Below, piece after piece: positions 45,025 to 57,896 of a DNA stretch of 64,000 nucleotides. The stretch is from NCBI GenBank assembly GCA_026027325.1, contig JAMSLZ010000007.1:124001-188000 (forward strand), read 5' to 3'. A program made the position numbers and the translations under genes. The notes under the pieces were generated by a model. The model had not been told where the DNA came from, ran no database searches, and saw nothing but the letters and a program-made list of their open reading frames with translations. This DNA is from Actinomucor elegans (lineage: Eukaryota; Mucoromycota; Mucoromycetes; Mucorales; Mucoraceae). Position 1 is the first letter of the stretch. Each line of letters starts with the position of its first letter.

Positions 45025-47452
45025 TTACTGCTGATCCGATCCAAGCGTAGCAGCTTGCCTCTCATACGCGATACGCTGAAACCTTGATAGATCTTGCACA
45101 AACTTAACACCTACTGGGCTACGCTCTAATCTACGAAACAGGTCTACTGCTTGTTTTCTGATGTGTGGATTTGAGTGAAATAATCCAGCTCCAAGTGGTG
45201 ACAGTCCACCTTGATGCTGCGGCAAATACGATAAAAACTAGAATAGGATTTATATCAGTATGGTTTTTTTTACTGCATGGAATAGCTTACCTCGATCATT
45301 TGTCTATGAGTAATGATATTATTGAGAAAAGCTTCGTAGATAGAAGACACTTCGCGATCTGGTATGTGTCGTAATCTTTTTAGTTTACTGATCTGTCTAT
45401 AGACATCCAAGTTTTTGATACAAGAGTTTTGCAGCCAGTGACTATTATCCTAATGATTATAAATGTAAGTATTCACATAGTACTACCCGATATCATATAG
45501 TATACCCTTTGATAGTATTTGTAAGATATAGACTGTCTCCAACCTTCAATACGATGCGCATTCGCCTTTAATTCTCTCTTTTTCGCGTTCTCATCTTGAA
45601 ATACAGGGCCATAACCCAACACAGCTTCATTAGAAGACCAGCCAATACTGGTTTCTCCGTACATTTGCTCTTCATAGATAGCAGCTAATCGCACAAATCG
45701 AAACACATAATCTTGGAATTTGGCACGAATTGACGTTTCACCATAGTGTGCCTGAATCGAAGCCAAGACCTCATTCATGAATTCGACATCTGTATCTTTT
45801 TTCTCATCCAGCAGCTGCTGATGCTGTGTGTTCTGTGTATTCTGTTGATGTTGTTTCTGCTGATGTGATACCAAACTAGCACTTCGGCCCAAGGACATTG
45901 AAGTAAAAGCGTTTGTAGCATCATCTGTCAGTGCAATAGATTGTTTTCGTCCTGGTGTAGTAACAGCATAACTTGATTCAATATTATCGCTGACAGTGAT
46001 TTTGCCTGTACTGATATTGCAAAGCACGTCCCACCAGCTTGTATGCTCTTCATAGGTTGGATTAGTTACGCCTGCAATGAATCCAGGGCTTAGAGAGAGA
46101 GAGGGGGGGGTGTAAGCACATAGTAAAGCCTTGTTTACATTTTACCTTACCATTTCAGTAAATCATCGACACTGGTTAGATTGGTGTATGGAAAAGCGCG
46201 TTCGGTGAATCCTTTGAGTACAGTGCCGCAGCCGCTGCCTAAAGCACAAGCGGCTAATACATAGTTGGCTACTTCTCCCGAAGGATGTCCATAACCGAGA
46301 AAAACGACACGTTTCTGTGTTAGTAACGCATTCAATAGCAGCATAATGGGATGGGTATAAGGCCCACTGCTATCTAGATGTGGATGATGTGGATTTGGTG
46401 AACCAGGATAATTGACACTGGGTGTAAATGTGTTGATCAATTTGATAACCGAGAACTTGTATAGATTTCGATGAGCCTGTTGTCTGATATACATATAATG
46501 AACTACTTACATCGCCCACTTCTTCTGCATTGACAGTCAATGGAATTTTGATAGGTAATTTAATACCATCGTACTCAATCTTCGTTTCAAAGAAATGTCT
46601 GTCTTTACTTAGTACAGGTATCTTTTCGCGTACATGTCCTGAAGCTAAGTCGATGTAGGTTCCTCTTCTTAGTCGACTGGATTCATTCTCTTCTATGATA
46701 CTGGCTGTATCTTCGGTTGTTGGATTGGGCTGTTCATCAATAAACATTTCTTCAAACATAGTCTTGTTGTCGGAGGCACGTAATATCTGTCGTTCGTGCC
46801 AAGTAAACTTGGGCATTCTGGATAAATCCATTGAATTGACTGCCCCATACAGCGATTCCAATATTTCGATCGAAGGATTTTCAAAGTACTTTTCCATTGC
46901 CAACAGCAATACAGGCTATATAAAAGAGTTAGTATCATATATTGCATATGAAATAAAGTGTACCTTGTAGATATGAAGGTATTGGTGTCGCGTACAGATA
47001 GCCATTGCTTTCACCCTTGCACCTCTTTTATTATGATACTGTCAGTTTTTGATCTGGCGTGCCTGAATTTCAATTTTTTTTTTTTTTTTTTTTTACCTTC
47101 TTGCAGTCGCATCATGCTTTGTTCTGACCAGGTTGAGTACATATAGTAAAGGTTTATCAGAGTCTGACTTGATTTGATCAATATCTTGGTTAGGATCAGG
47201 TGTGAGTTGATTCAAGCAAAAAATAGTCCAATCTTCTGCTCTTAAATGAGCTCCATCAGGCAACATGAGTTCAGATAATATACTAGTTCAACTTGAGTAA
47301 AGCGCGTGTTTATACATATATATATTCCAATCAAGTTCTTACTGCTCATCAGTCCCAGTTTCATTAGGGTATTGGTACTTTAGATTCGCACCTTTATCAA
47401 TATCAAATTCAGCTAATAAAATGTACTGCACATGCTTATTGTTCATGGTCAT
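45025..47452 (-). CDS. AFI1: Afi1-like DENN/SPA-domain protein, 680 aa
   Basis: Yeast Afi1 docks the GTPase Arf3 at the cortex to set polarity. Eight exons (47452-47343, 47282-47097, 47024-46964, 46915-46511, 46476-46151, 46088-45506, 45449-45291, 45237-45025) sum to 681 codons. Signatures are [20 protein letters not shown] (Afi1 N-terminal domain), [73 protein letters not shown] (the DENN-like core) and [40 protein letters not shown] follows, then a Gln/His low-complexity insert and a helical C-terminus. Identity as the Afi1/SPA family is secure. I infer rather than show that it is the sole orthologue. Confidence 0.88.
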
Positions 47453-48375
47453 GATGATGTGTTTGACAAAGAGTTCAAGAAATAAAGATTTCTTAATTTG
47501 GTACAACACAACTTGTTTTGAGACGGAAATAGGGTTTTTCCCGGCTGGTGAACCAAGCTTGGACCTGAAGGAGGCAGCATCTTTGTTACTCGCTTGCTAA
47601 GTAACAGATACTCACAATTACAAATTCCGATCCAATCACCATTGCTTTTTAGTTTCCTCGACACCTCCTCTCCTCATATTCCAAGAATGCTCAACACATA
47701 GTTTATACTACCGAATCAATTGATTTATGCAAAAGCATATTTAAGATTTTCTGTATGTAAAACAATGGATTTACTAGCGTGTAAACAGAATTTCGAAAAA
47801 TAGAATGAAATTCCGAGATCACACGAATACTGTATTCTAAATGTAGCATTATCTTTACATCATGTAGTGCTTAGTTAGTTAACTATTTAATAATCTTTGT
47901 TAAAAGTATCTGCTTCTACTTCAAAAAAAATTTATGCAAATACCTCGTTAAAGTAGCGAAAACAACAATAATTTTAAGGCTAGATTAACTTTTTTATTAT
48001 CACTCATTATTTAGTTTCCAGTGGCCAATCAAATGCGTCTCAAATTTGCAAAAAAAAAAAAACGATTAAAAGGCAAAGGTATAAGGACTCAAATGTTACA
48101 GTGCTAACATTATTGACAACGTTTTCTTTAGATAGAGATACATTCTATCAATGATTATCCAAACTATAGGATTGGGTAAGTTTATACCAATTCAAACAAC
48201 TACTATAACTAAGTTTAAGTTATATAGAATCTCTTGGTATAACTCGGCAAAGCAAGCGACGCGTCGAGCAAGACGTCACCTATTTCATTATCCGACATTG
48301 TTTAAATATTTTCTTTTTCATTCTAAAGGGTTACTTCTTTTCCCTTTTTCCCTATACAAACATAAAATAATAACA
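47453..48375. other. Divergent intergenic region (AFI1 / SKP1)
   Basis: No gene is seen. The SKP1 side has GACGTCACC at about 48270, a CRE-like sequence, and pyrimidine-rich DNA just before the start. Confidence 0.5.
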
Positions 48376-49101
48376 ATGAGCGTACACCTTTTGAGTTCAG
48401 ATAACGAAGAGTTCAAGGTCGACAAAGACGTCGCAGAGCGTTCTGTTTTGATTAAGAACATGTTGGAAGGTAAATAATGCAAATCACTATTGTAATTTAA
48501 AACTCTGATATCCTGCCATTTTCTAGACATTGGTGATTCCGATGCTCCTATTCCTCTTCCTAACGTCACCTCTAAAGTTTTGGGCAAGGTATATAATATA
48601 TAAATAAATAGCGGTCTTAGACCTCTAATTATATCACGAGTTGCTCAAGGTTGCTTTTTTTTTTTTTGATAAATTAGGTTATTGAATGGTGTACTCATCA
48701 CCGTGAAGATCCTATAACTCAAGATGATCAAGAGAGACGTAATACTGATATTGAAGAATGGGATCAAAAATACATGGAAGTTGATCAAGAAACCCTATTC
48801 GATATCATCTTGGTAGGTGCTCTTCCTGCCTTTTGATTTTACGTGTTTGAAACTCACATTCTCCTTAGGCTGCTAATTACCTTGATATCAAACCTCTTCT
48901 TGATGTTGGTTGTAAGACTGTTGCTAATATGATCAAGGGTAAGAGTGCCGAAGAAATTAGAAGAACATTCAATATCACCAATGACTTTACTCCCGAGGAA
49001 GAAGCTCAAATCAAGAAAGAGAATGTAAGTTTTGCTTGTTATAGAAAGGCATATATATATATACTGATATCACTTATTAGGAATGGGCCGAGGATCGTTA
49101 A
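48376..49101 (+). CDS. SKP1: Skp1, SCF ubiquitin-ligase adaptor, 155 aa
   Basis: Skp1 bridges cullin and F-box proteins, and also works in kinetochores. Five exons (48376-48469, 48527-48588, 48678-48812, 48869-49024, 49081-49101) sum to 156 codons. The protein opens with [20 protein letters not shown], continues with [18 protein letters not shown] and [12 protein letters not shown] (BTB/POZ fold). It then has [40 protein letters not shown] and the F-box-binding tail [20 protein letters not shown], ending EDR. The last exon is only 21 nt. The C-terminal Trp-Cys of many Skp1 proteins is absent: it ends at EWAEDR, as in some fungal forms. The final stop lies 62 bp from the stop of GPN1 on the other strand. 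Confidence 0.95.
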
Positions 49102-49163
49102 GCAAAGAAACAAAAAGAACTTAAATAAAGGATATTTTATAACCTGTAGTTTTATTGTAACTA

Positions 49164-50504
49164 TTACATGCTGTCCTTGGTATGAGATAACCAGTTTTTG
49201 AACTTTTCATCTTCTTCTTTTTGTGCTTTGGAAGGAGGATATTTAGAAGCACTAGGTAAAGGGTTTTGATCACTGTCATATTCATCATCATCCTCTTCTT
49301 CTTCTTCATAGTCCTCTTCTTCCTCAGCATCATCCCATCGATCATCATCCAAATTATCTATCATACTTGATGAGTACAAGATTCAACACGTGGATGATTA
49401 CAATACTTTACGTTCTTTGTTCAAAGATACTTCAGATCCTTTAGACACCTTCATGTCTTTCATCAGCTTGTTCAATTGCTTTTCGCGGTTCTTTTCTTCC
49501 TTGGCCATCTTTTCGCGAATCATTCTTTCAATTTCAGGCTTGTATTCTACCTCATACTCATCCGCAGCTTCTTCTACCGCTTGGAAAAATTCATCGATAC
49601 CTGCGCCAGTTACTGCGGACACACCCACCACTTTGAGATGATTATAAAATTCGTCCAACACCAAACTCATCGAAGACATTAAACTGCTCATATACGTGGT
49701 ATCTTGACTCAATGCCATCTGGAATTTTTCAAAATCAGTCATCCATTCCACAGCAAAATCATGAGACACAACATCTGTCTTGTTAAAGACCAAAATGAAA
49801 GGCAACTTGGTCTTGTAAAGAATACTGCATGCATAAAGCATATTACTCATAAAAGTGGCGGGCGAAGTTGTACGTGGTGTATCAATAATGTAGGCAATCA
49901 TGGTAGGATAAGAGGCTGCCAAGGTATCAGTAATGATAGCACCCGAGGCTGACCATGTAAAGATTTCGATTTGTCCAGGTGTATCTACAAGAACATTGCT
50001 ATCATAAAATGTACGTGCGTTAGGTTTTTTTTAACAATTGATTTAGCTTATCTATGTATTTTACCTGACATTTTGGGCACGTTTGGCTACAAGGTTAAGC
50101 ACCTGATCAAACTTGGTTGTGAATAGATTAAGACTAGTTAAAATACCACCATTAGGACCGAGATTATACCTAGTAGTAAAACAACGTTTATAAGTTCTGT
50201 CAAGTGTGTGTACGTGCTTATGTTTGGCTTTACTGTTTCATGACTTCTTTATAATTGACTGTATCGCGGATATCGATGTTGGCTGTAAATGGAAGAGAAG
50301 AGACTGCAGGATCGAGATTCAATACATAAGGTGGTGTTTTTTTCTCGTGAAGGTGTGCATTGATTCTCTGTTACATGTTAGATCACAATTCATGTCGATT
50401 TGATTTGTTATCTTTATTACCTGCATAAAGGTGGTTTTACCCGATCCTGCCATACCAATACAAAGAATGACAGGTGGTTGCTTTTTCTCGACAGTTTCAG
50501 ACAT
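49164..50504 (-). CDS. GPN1: GPN-loop GTPase 1 (Npa3/XAB1), 367 aa
   Basis: Gpn1 is needed for RNA polymerase II assembly and nuclear import. Exons 50504-50421, 50367-50234, 50169-50065, 49998-49412 and 49357-49164 sum to 368 codons. Motifs are [15 protein letters not shown] (P-loop), [44 protein letters not shown] (the Gly-Pro-Asn loop), [18 protein letters not shown] (G3), NKTDVV (G4) and [20 protein letters not shown] (G5). A coiled Lys/Glu segment follows ([20 protein letters not shown]). The final exon, joined by a 54-nt intron (49411-49358), adds an acidic tail ([20 protein letters not shown]) ending HTKDSM. Without that splice the protein would stop at KVL, so the tail is an inference from frame and intron signals. 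Confidence 0.92.
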
Positions 50505-52108
50505 GTTGACGTTCTATTGTTCGTTATGGTGAATAAAAGTTGACGGAGACACTGGAACAATTAGTCAGTACATGGAACAGAAAAGAATATCGGTCACAAA
50601 TCGCTTTTGACAGTCCCCTCTAAGCACACACCATTTCTGTTGAGTCCAAAGCTAGCGTACATTCTTATCGCATATTCTTTGTATATTAAATGAATATATC
50701 CATACTATGAGAAAAAGCCGATATTTATCAACTATTTCAATAAAATATCAGCTTATACAAGCACCATCAGATGCGCAATTAAGCTCTCCATAGACTTTGG
50801 TATACACATTTGATGTAGCAGCGCCTTTTCTTGAACAAAAAATGTTGGTATACTCTTAACTATACTAAACTTACACTATCAATTAACTATGCCTTAGAAA
50901 TATCTCTAACGAGCTCCATAAAAATATTGATCTTTTAAAACTTATAATTCTCAGATTAATTTCGCATCTGATGACTAGTATATATTCAGAATGAAGCATT
51001 GCTGCATCTATTACAACTACTTTTTTTTATTGTAATACAATATGTGCAATACATTTTAGGCATGAGATGTGAATGACATGCATTTCATGTTAAAAGGATG
51101 TAATGATTGACAGAATTTTCGACCAATTCTAACTTAATGTCGCATTTGACTAGTATTTCATGATCAAAAAGAATTTCTGTATTCATTAAATATGTGCCTA
51201 GTTGATAAACTATGGCCATATGTGTTTATTTATTAATGTCTAGTAGATTGCTTGTATTTCATATGACGATGTCTAATCTATTGATATTCAATCGTAGTTG
51301 ATTATCTATATCAAATTAATTGTTTAGGTCCAGAGAGAACTACTAAATTTAAACATAACTCTGCACTTTTTTGCAGACCTTTCAATGGGGGTTTTTTTTT
51401 TTTTTTTGTTCCTTCAAACACTAATACGATGGAAATTATTTCGTATCAATGTATTAAGTGAATAAAAAAAAACTTCCAATTTCATACAAATAGGCAACAA
51501 AAGATTTATGTAGTTGCTCGTTCTACAAACAAGTCATTCCCTAAACTAGAAACGATCAACAACAGTTTAAATCTACTACTAGTTCGTTATTAGTATCTGC
51601 GTTATCCAATCACAGCTGATGATCACAAGGACATATGCAGTATTGTATATCTGTTTCAATCAAAGGGGAGTAGCCAAACTAAGGCATTAGCAATCTACCT
51701 AATATAGTGATTGTAATTGTCATCGGTGTAACTTGGATTTGTCACATACTCTTTGATTCCCACGTCTGTCTACGTTTAGTAAATGGCCGGAGGTGCAACT
51801 ATAGAAAGACTTTATGAAATTAAGACGCGTCTTTGGTAATGATCATTAGTAAGACTTTATTAAAACGATTTGTACATCTTGTAAATAAGACTATTTTACT
51901 ACGAGATACATAACACACACCCCAAAAAAAGAAAGAAAGACAATGGTATGGTAGCCAATCCTTCGAAGGCATATACGCCAGTTGACTAATAAACACCAAG
52001 GACTTTTAAAGTGTGTGACTAGGTCTGTGAGAAAGTCTATTTCATTGAACATTTAAAAAGAGGATCAACAATTTTCTTCCTTTTTCATCACATACTTGCA
52101 AAAAAGAA
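50505..52108. other. Intergenic, AT-rich, no gene seen
   Basis: No convincing ORF on either strand. A T-run is at about 51392-51407. It contains the divergent promoters of GPN1 and the aldehyde dehydrogenase; the last 80 bp before the dehydrogenase start are pyrimidine-rich. Confidence 0.55.
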
Positions 52109-53782
52109 ATGACTCAGGCTGATATTCAAACAATTCGTTTAACCAACGGCAAAACCGCCAATGGTAAGATTATATAAAGATGTACAAAATACACAAAAGG
52201 GTTAACATTATTATTACAAAAGTACATACACAGCTCTTTATCAACAATGAGTTTGTCGCTGGACATGGACCTTTAATTGAGACTATTAACCCTGCAAACG
52301 AAGAAGTGATCTGTAAAGTTCATTCTGCTGATCAAAATGATGTTGACTTCGCTGTTCAATCCGCCTACGACTGTTATTACAATACCTGGCGCAAGGTGGC
52401 TCCTGCTGAGCGTGGTCGTCTTCTCAACAGACTTGCCGACTTGATGGAACGCGACAAGGATGAGATTGCTATTCTTGATGCTGTGGATAACGGTAAATCC
52501 TTTGTCATTGCTCGCGATGTTGATGTCACTGAATCCATCGGCTGTTATCGTTACTTTGCGGGTTGGGCTGACAAAATTCACGGTAAGACCATTGATACTA
52601 CGTTTGACAAGTTGTGTTATACTCGCCATGAAGCCCTTGGTGTTGTTGGTGCTGTCATTCCTTGGAATTATCCTACCATGATGGCCGCTTGGAAATTTGC
52701 TCCTGCTTTAGCAACTGGTAACACCAGTAAGTTCTTTTTTTTTTTGCATGAATGTCTGCCCAAGTTTTTTTTTTAAAACTCATCACTTTTTTTTTTGCAG
52801 TTGTGATGAAGTCTTCTGAAGTGACACCCTTAGCTACTCTTAAATTCGCTGAACTCGTCAAGGAAGCTGGATTTCCTGCTGTAAGTAGTATAGTGGATGG
52901 AGTGAATTGCATATTAACTTGATGGAATAGGGTTGCGTTAATGTCATTACTGGTTATGGCCACACAACTGGTAACTTTTTAACCGGTCATCCCAAGGTCA
53001 GCAAGATGGCTTTCACTGGCTCCACCTTTACTGGTCGTAAGATCATGGAAGCCAGTGCTACAAGCAACCTCAAAAAGCTTCAACTCGAATTAGGTGGCAA
53101 GTCTGCTCAAATCGTTTGTGCTGATGCAGATTTGAAGAGTGCTGCTGACTGGTCCAGCCAAGGCATCTTTAATAATCATGGTCAAAGTTGTAATGCAGGT
53201 TCTCGTATCTTTGTTCATGAATCAGTTCACGATGAGTTTGTAAAGTACTTTATTGAAATGACCAAAAAGATTGTGATTGGTGATCCATTTGATGATAATA
53301 CCATGCAAGGTCCTCAAATCAACAAGTCTCAATTCGACAAGATCTTGGGTTACATTGAACTCGGTCAAAAGGAAGGTGCCAAGGTTGCTTATGGCGGTAA
53401 GCGTGTAGGTAACAAGGGTTACTATGTCGAACCTACTGTTCTTATCAACTGTAACAATAATATGCGTGTCATGCGAGAAGAGATATTTGGCCCAGTAGTT
53501 ACTATTGGTACTTTCAAGACAGTTGAGGAAGCCATTGACCTTGCCAATGATTCTGACTATGGTTTAGCTGGCGGTGTATATACCCAAGATCTTGACGTTG
53601 CTATCAAGGTGACAAACGAAGTTAGAGCTGGTACCATGTGGGTGAATTGTTATGATGTCTTTGATCAATCCACTCCATTTGGTGGTTACAAACAATCTGG
53701 CTTTGGTAAAGAACTTGGCAAGTATGCTCTCCAAGAATACACTCAAGTTAAGGTCGTAAAAATCTTGAGAAGCCGCTTGTAA
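52109..53782 (+). CDS. NAD(P)-dependent aldehyde dehydrogenase, 496 aa
   Basis: It oxidises aldehydes to acids; by length and sequence it is of the ALDH1/2 (Ald4/5-like) type without an obvious mitochondrial presequence. Exons are 52109-52163, 52223-52726, 52801-52880 and 52931-53782 (497 codons). Motifs are QLFINNEFVAGHG, PANEEVICKVHSAD, WKFAPALATGNTIVMKSSEV, FTGSTFTGRKIM (cofactor loop), LELGGKSAQIVCADAD with general base Glu266, and NNHGQSCNAGSRIFVHE with nucleophile Cys300. EEIFGPVV and TPFGGYKQSGFGKELG follow. The key Lys (MKSSE) and both catalytic residues are present, so it should be active. I set the exon 2 acceptor at 52221-52222 because the closer CAG at 52231-52233 breaks the frame. 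A cytosolic location is inference. Confidence 0.95.
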
Positions 53783-54197
53783 ATAACCTTTCTGTATAAA
53801 CACATTATCGTATTTGTTATAATAATAAAAAAAAAACATTTGATATCATTGACATCAAGTACCTGATTCTTCACAGAGGATCCCAATAAGCTAACAGAAA
53901 TATAGAAAATAAACAAGTACTGTCCTAAGCATTAACCCTGCTCGATAATCTACGCTTCTATCACAACGCTTCTATCATAACGCTTTCTTGACCTCTTCTC
54001 GAAATACTATTAGACTAAGCACAATTGAAACATTATCTTAACAAAGGATGGCTTTGCCATTGATACATGTTTCTAAATTCTATGTATCGTATTTATTACA
54101 TACGTTAAGGCTATATACAAAAGATGATGAATTGATCAAAATTAAACACTGGTGGGTGCCGTTGCCCAAAAAAAAATGAGTATCTAGGTAGGATATG
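53783..54197. other. Short intergenic between convergent genes
   Basis: No gene is seen. It holds the 3' ends of the aldehyde dehydrogenase and DAD1. TCTATCACAACGC and TCTATCATAACGC form a small direct repeat near 53956-53982. Confidence 0.6.
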
Positions 54198-54485
54198 TCA
54201 AATTCTTTGTTCTTCTCCTAGAGAAGGCTCCATATCTACTAATACTTCTTGATGATTTTCTATCATGGTTTCGTTTGGAACTGTTTTCGTACCATCTGCT
54301 GAAGTGATGGCTTTATGAAAAGAACTCCATAAATGAGAGGACGCTTCAAATTGACTACCAATCGCGTTAATGGTATCCAGGTTACGATTAAGGCCATTGA
54401 GATTCGAATTGAGCTGGTCTAATCCTGATAATGCTTTTTGAAAGAGCTTTTCTTTATCTTCTTCAAACGTTGATCTAGGCTCCAT
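54198..54485 (-). CDS. DAD1: Dad1, DASH/Dam1 outer-kinetochore subunit, 95 aa
   Basis: The DASH complex is a fungal ring that couples kinetochores to microtubules. The single exon starts MEPRSTFEEDKEKLFQKALS and contains LNSNLNGLNRNLDTINAIGS followed by QFEASSHLWSSFHKAI. This matches the Dad1 core, in which 'F..ER..LI..I......L..LN.LNR.LE.v..VG.EF..vs.LW..F' is conserved. The length is that of Dad1 proteins. The C-terminal 35 residues are variable. The gene is small and intronless. Identification rests on the one conserved block. Confidence 0.85.
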   Translation of the reverse strand: MEPRSTFEEDKEKLFQKALSGLDQLNSNLNGLNRNLDTINAIGSQFEASSHLWSSFHKAITSADGTKTVPNETMIENHQEVLVDMEPSLGEEQRI

Positions 54486-55673
54486 TGAGAAGGGGAAAGA
54501 AACAAAAAAAAAATTACACCAAGAAAACTGATTTTTTTGTTATAGAAACATAAAGCAGCTTTTTACATACCTTATATTACCAACGATTTAGCGGAGTATC
54601 AATTGGTTTTGGTGTTTGGTTACATGGTGATAAAAGAAAAACTGCTTCTCAAATGTAATCCTATTTACTAGGAGACAATTGCTAATGGAGAAACACAAGA
54701 AATGATATACAACTTATTAGCAGATTTTGTAAAAAAAAAAAAAAAAATTCTTATTGTGCGTCAAAGAACATAAAAAAACAGTAATTTTGTTTATAAACCT
54801 TTTGCCTCTCTTACTAATTTAAGCCTGTGCGGTTTAATGGGTATTCAAATACAATATATATGTTAATCTTGGAAAATGTATTTCAAAAGTGACAGTTGGT
54901 AAAGGTAAATGCTTGAGCAATATAAAACAAATTTCAGTGTCGATGTTTAAATTAAGACTATAGTAGTGTTTTCATTGGTGTGCCAATATTGAAACGCGTG
55001 CCTCTACCTACAATCATACTTCATCACCCTCGACCAAATTTCTGAGCCCACTAAATTACATACAGATCAACAGTGAACTGAGATAATTCCATAATAAAAC
55101 TTGAGTATTTTATAAAACAAAATACACTCTTTCTGATTCACGAGTTTTATAATAACAGATAAATGTAGTCATGTATTATATGATTACAAATTTTATCGAG
55201 TCTGTCTATTCAAATTGGTTGATTATTTTCAATGTTGGTTGGACATTTATAAAAGCTCTCGAGACTTGTAGGCTTTAGTTCAGGACATGGCCCTTTTATC
55301 CACAATTTTTTTTTTTTTTTTCAATTAAAGCAAGGCCCTGGGTACTAATAACTACGATGTTTCACCAAAAAAGATTTATAAAAAAGCAAGAGATGTGTGG
55401 AAGTGAATTCTCGTGATAGTCGCGTATGGATAAGAGAGTATTATCTACAGTTACTGAAGCCGTCCAGGTTAAATCTATGCATGATAAAGGTTTATCCATT
55501 GTTAATTTCACATGAACTCGGGATTTGGGACTGCGTCATCAACCCATATCAAAGCGAGTGTACCCGAAGCGGATGCAAAAAACGATCATGGGTGAAAATT
55601 CGATATTTTTCCAAAGGGCTCATTGCTTTACCTTACAGTCATACTTAATCCCCACTCTACCTATAATCTAACA
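54486..55673. other. Divergent intergenic region (DAD1 / SDH4)
   Basis: No gene is seen. It contains an A-run at 54730-54747 and a T-run at 55305-55321, and carries the promoters of both neighbours. Confidence 0.55.
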
Positions 55674-56308
55674 ATGGCTCTTCGTCTTGCTGCTACACCT
55701 GGACTTCGTTCCACTGCACGTCTCATGATGCGTCAACAACCTATGGGTCTTGTCAAGATTCATTCTTGTAAGTTTTTTTGTATGATTATATAGCGTGTTT
55801 CTTGTACTCATGTATACCCAGCTGTTGCTCAATCCAATGCAGTCGCTGCTCATAAGCCTGATCGTCTTCATGGTTCTTACCATTGGGATTTGGAACGCGC
55901 TGCCTCAGTTGCCTTGGTTCCTCTTATTGCTTCTCAACTCGCTTATGGTGCCTCACCTATCACTGATACTCTTTTGGGCGTCATTCTCCCTGTCCACCTT
56001 CATATCGGTATGCACTTACATCAATAATTTACTACTTTGAAAACTAAAAATGCTTTTTGATTTATTATAATAGGTTGGGATGCTTGTATCACTGGTAAGA
56101 TAACAAAATTCAAAAATGCGGGGAAAGTAATCGCTTATCTAAAATATTACTCTATTTAGATTATTTCAATGCTCGCAAGAGTGTCTTCTTGAACAAATTG
56201 ATGACAGGTACTTTATGGGTTAGCACTACAGGTGTCCTTGTTGGTTGTTATCAATTCAACACAAATGACATTGGCCTCACCGAGTTCATCAGCAAGTTGT
56301 GGGCTTAA
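55674..56308 (+). CDS. SDH4: Succinate dehydrogenase membrane-anchor subunit (CybS, Sdh4), 149 aa
   Basis: This is the complex II membrane anchor in the mitochondrial inner membrane; it binds haem b and ubiquinone with Sdh3. Exons 55674-55767, 55822-56007, 56074-56094 (21 nt) and 56160-56308 sum to 150 codons. The N-terminus is an Arg-rich presequence (MALRLAATPGLRSTARLMMR). The mature part has HGSYHWDLERAASVALVPLI (the conserved His-Trp..Glu-Arg segment), then three hydrophobic helices. LLGVILPVHLHIGWDACITD carries the haem-ligand-like His, with the Asp-Tyr pair (DY) that follows in CybS. It ends GLTEFISKLWA. All junctions are in frame. Confidence 0.93.
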
Positions 56309-56747
56309 TCATGCACCTTTTTTTTCCACATTATAACCCCCATTTTTTTTTTTACTATAAACTCGAAGCAAAAAAAAAAAAAAAAAAATTGGATTAAAAC
56401 ATTTCATGTGTTGCAAGGATGAAAATTAGATAGGATATGAAGTTTGGTTGAGTAGTTATGTGTGGGGGGATATTATCGAGTGAAGGTGTAATTAAGTATC
56501 TGATTGTTATGACCATGAATCATTGATTTTCATGCTCAGCATCTGGTTGCTATGGTGGCACTAGTCTGCCATCAGAAACAAATTCGGCTGTCATAACATT
56601 GATAATCTACTAATAGGATCATACCTTAAGATTACGGTGGTTGAATAGGACAATATGACATAACATAATATTTCTCTTTACTTTGTATTATTTTTTATTA
56701 CATTGTGATACGATGTTTGATAAAAGTATACATACTGAAAAGAAAGC
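56309..56747. other. Short intergenic between convergent genes
   Basis: No gene is seen. It includes an A-run at about 56371-56388 and the 3' ends of SDH4 and the cytidylyltransferase. Confidence 0.6.
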
Positions 56748-57896
56748 TTAATGTGGTGTACTATGGGTTGAACTGCTACTGGCACTTAGAGAGGATGTTT
56801 CTGACACATCATGGCTACTAGGACTACGCGTTCTCTTGTCACCCGCAACCAATCTTCGTCTGTTCAAAAACTTCTCTACGACATCTTCTGCGCCAAATTT
56901 GCCTGCAAAGCTTCGAATAAAGTCATGGCTTTGATCTTCCCAAGTACCCAATTGTTCCAACACTACATTCTTGATCTGTTTCTTGAGATCATCAATAGAC
57001 TTTTTTGTTTTTATCTCGCGCTCCTATTAAAGAGAAAAAAAAAAGACAAGTATATGTATACATTAGCACTGGTTCATTTTTGATAAAGCAGATACGCACT
57101 TTCAAGAAGGATATGTTCAGCTCTTTAGCGCTAACGCCTCTTTCAAGATTTCTGCGCAAGTAAGCATCATAATCACGAACAATACGAGTGATGAGATCAG
57201 ATGTAGAGATACCACTTGTACGTTGAGTTGGCAAAAACCTGCCTTGTGCTTTAGCAAAAGCATAGACGTCACCCGATTCAGTGGAATGATAGGGTTCTGC
57301 GTCATGTGCAACATAATCGATCTGGTATTGATCGAGGAACTCTTGATTGACAAACCAAGGCGCATCCGGTATGACTTGATCTACCCATTTGCAATGGCGG
57401 ACCGACTCATATCTTTCAGTGTCTGTCATTACTGTTTTTCCTTTGCGTTTGTGGGTCTCCTCGTCGCTGCAGACTATATATTGATTTAGTGATAAGCAAC
57501 ATCAGACGTGTGATAAATAGATACCTCCAACAAGTAAATACACTCTAGGAAAAGACTTTTTGGCTTGTTCAAGTGCTTTTGCATGTCCAAAATGAAACAA
57601 GTCATAGATACCATCACAATAGATACGGACAGGTCGATCACTAGGTGGCTATAATGATCACAACTAATCTTTATTATATCATTGTACGCGTGTGATCTGT
57701 ATGTATCTCTTTACCTCGTTTACTTTAAAATCGTAGCCCATAATGTCTAATCCATGGGGTAAAAGTGGCGAATCTGGTGTTAGTATCTTGGATTGATAAC
57801 TAGTTTCTGAAGTTTTCGTTCTTTTTTGTGCTGGTTTGATTGTATTAGAAACAGTTTAGATTAATCACTTGGCTCAGCTTACCCATTTTAAAAAAG
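56748..57896 (-). CDS. PCT1: Choline-phosphate cytidylyltransferase (CCT), 297 aa
   Basis: It makes CDP-choline from phosphocholine and CTP, the rate-limiting step of the Kennedy pathway. Exons 57896-57893 (4 nt), 57830-57715, 57648-57525, 57473-57100 and 57023-56748 sum to 298 codons. The catalytic domain has [20 protein letters not shown] with the HxGH motif at 59-62, [33 protein letters not shown] and RTSGIST at 166-172. An amphipathic membrane-sensing helix region follows ([30 protein letters not shown]). The Ser-rich tail ([20 protein letters not shown]) is of the type phosphorylated in CCTs. The single catalytic domain rules out the two-domain ethanolamine enzyme. The first coding exon is just ATGG. 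Confidence 0.95.

Noticed and set aside
49121..49379. Separate acidic small gene near SKP1
   Set aside because: The frame joins the GPN1 coding region through a 54-nt intron with proper phase, so it is read as the GPN1 C-terminal tail.
52231..52233. CAG as acceptor for aldehyde dehydrogenase exon 2
   Set aside because: It gives the wrong phase. The acceptor at 52221-52222 keeps the frame and yields VHTQLFINNEFV.
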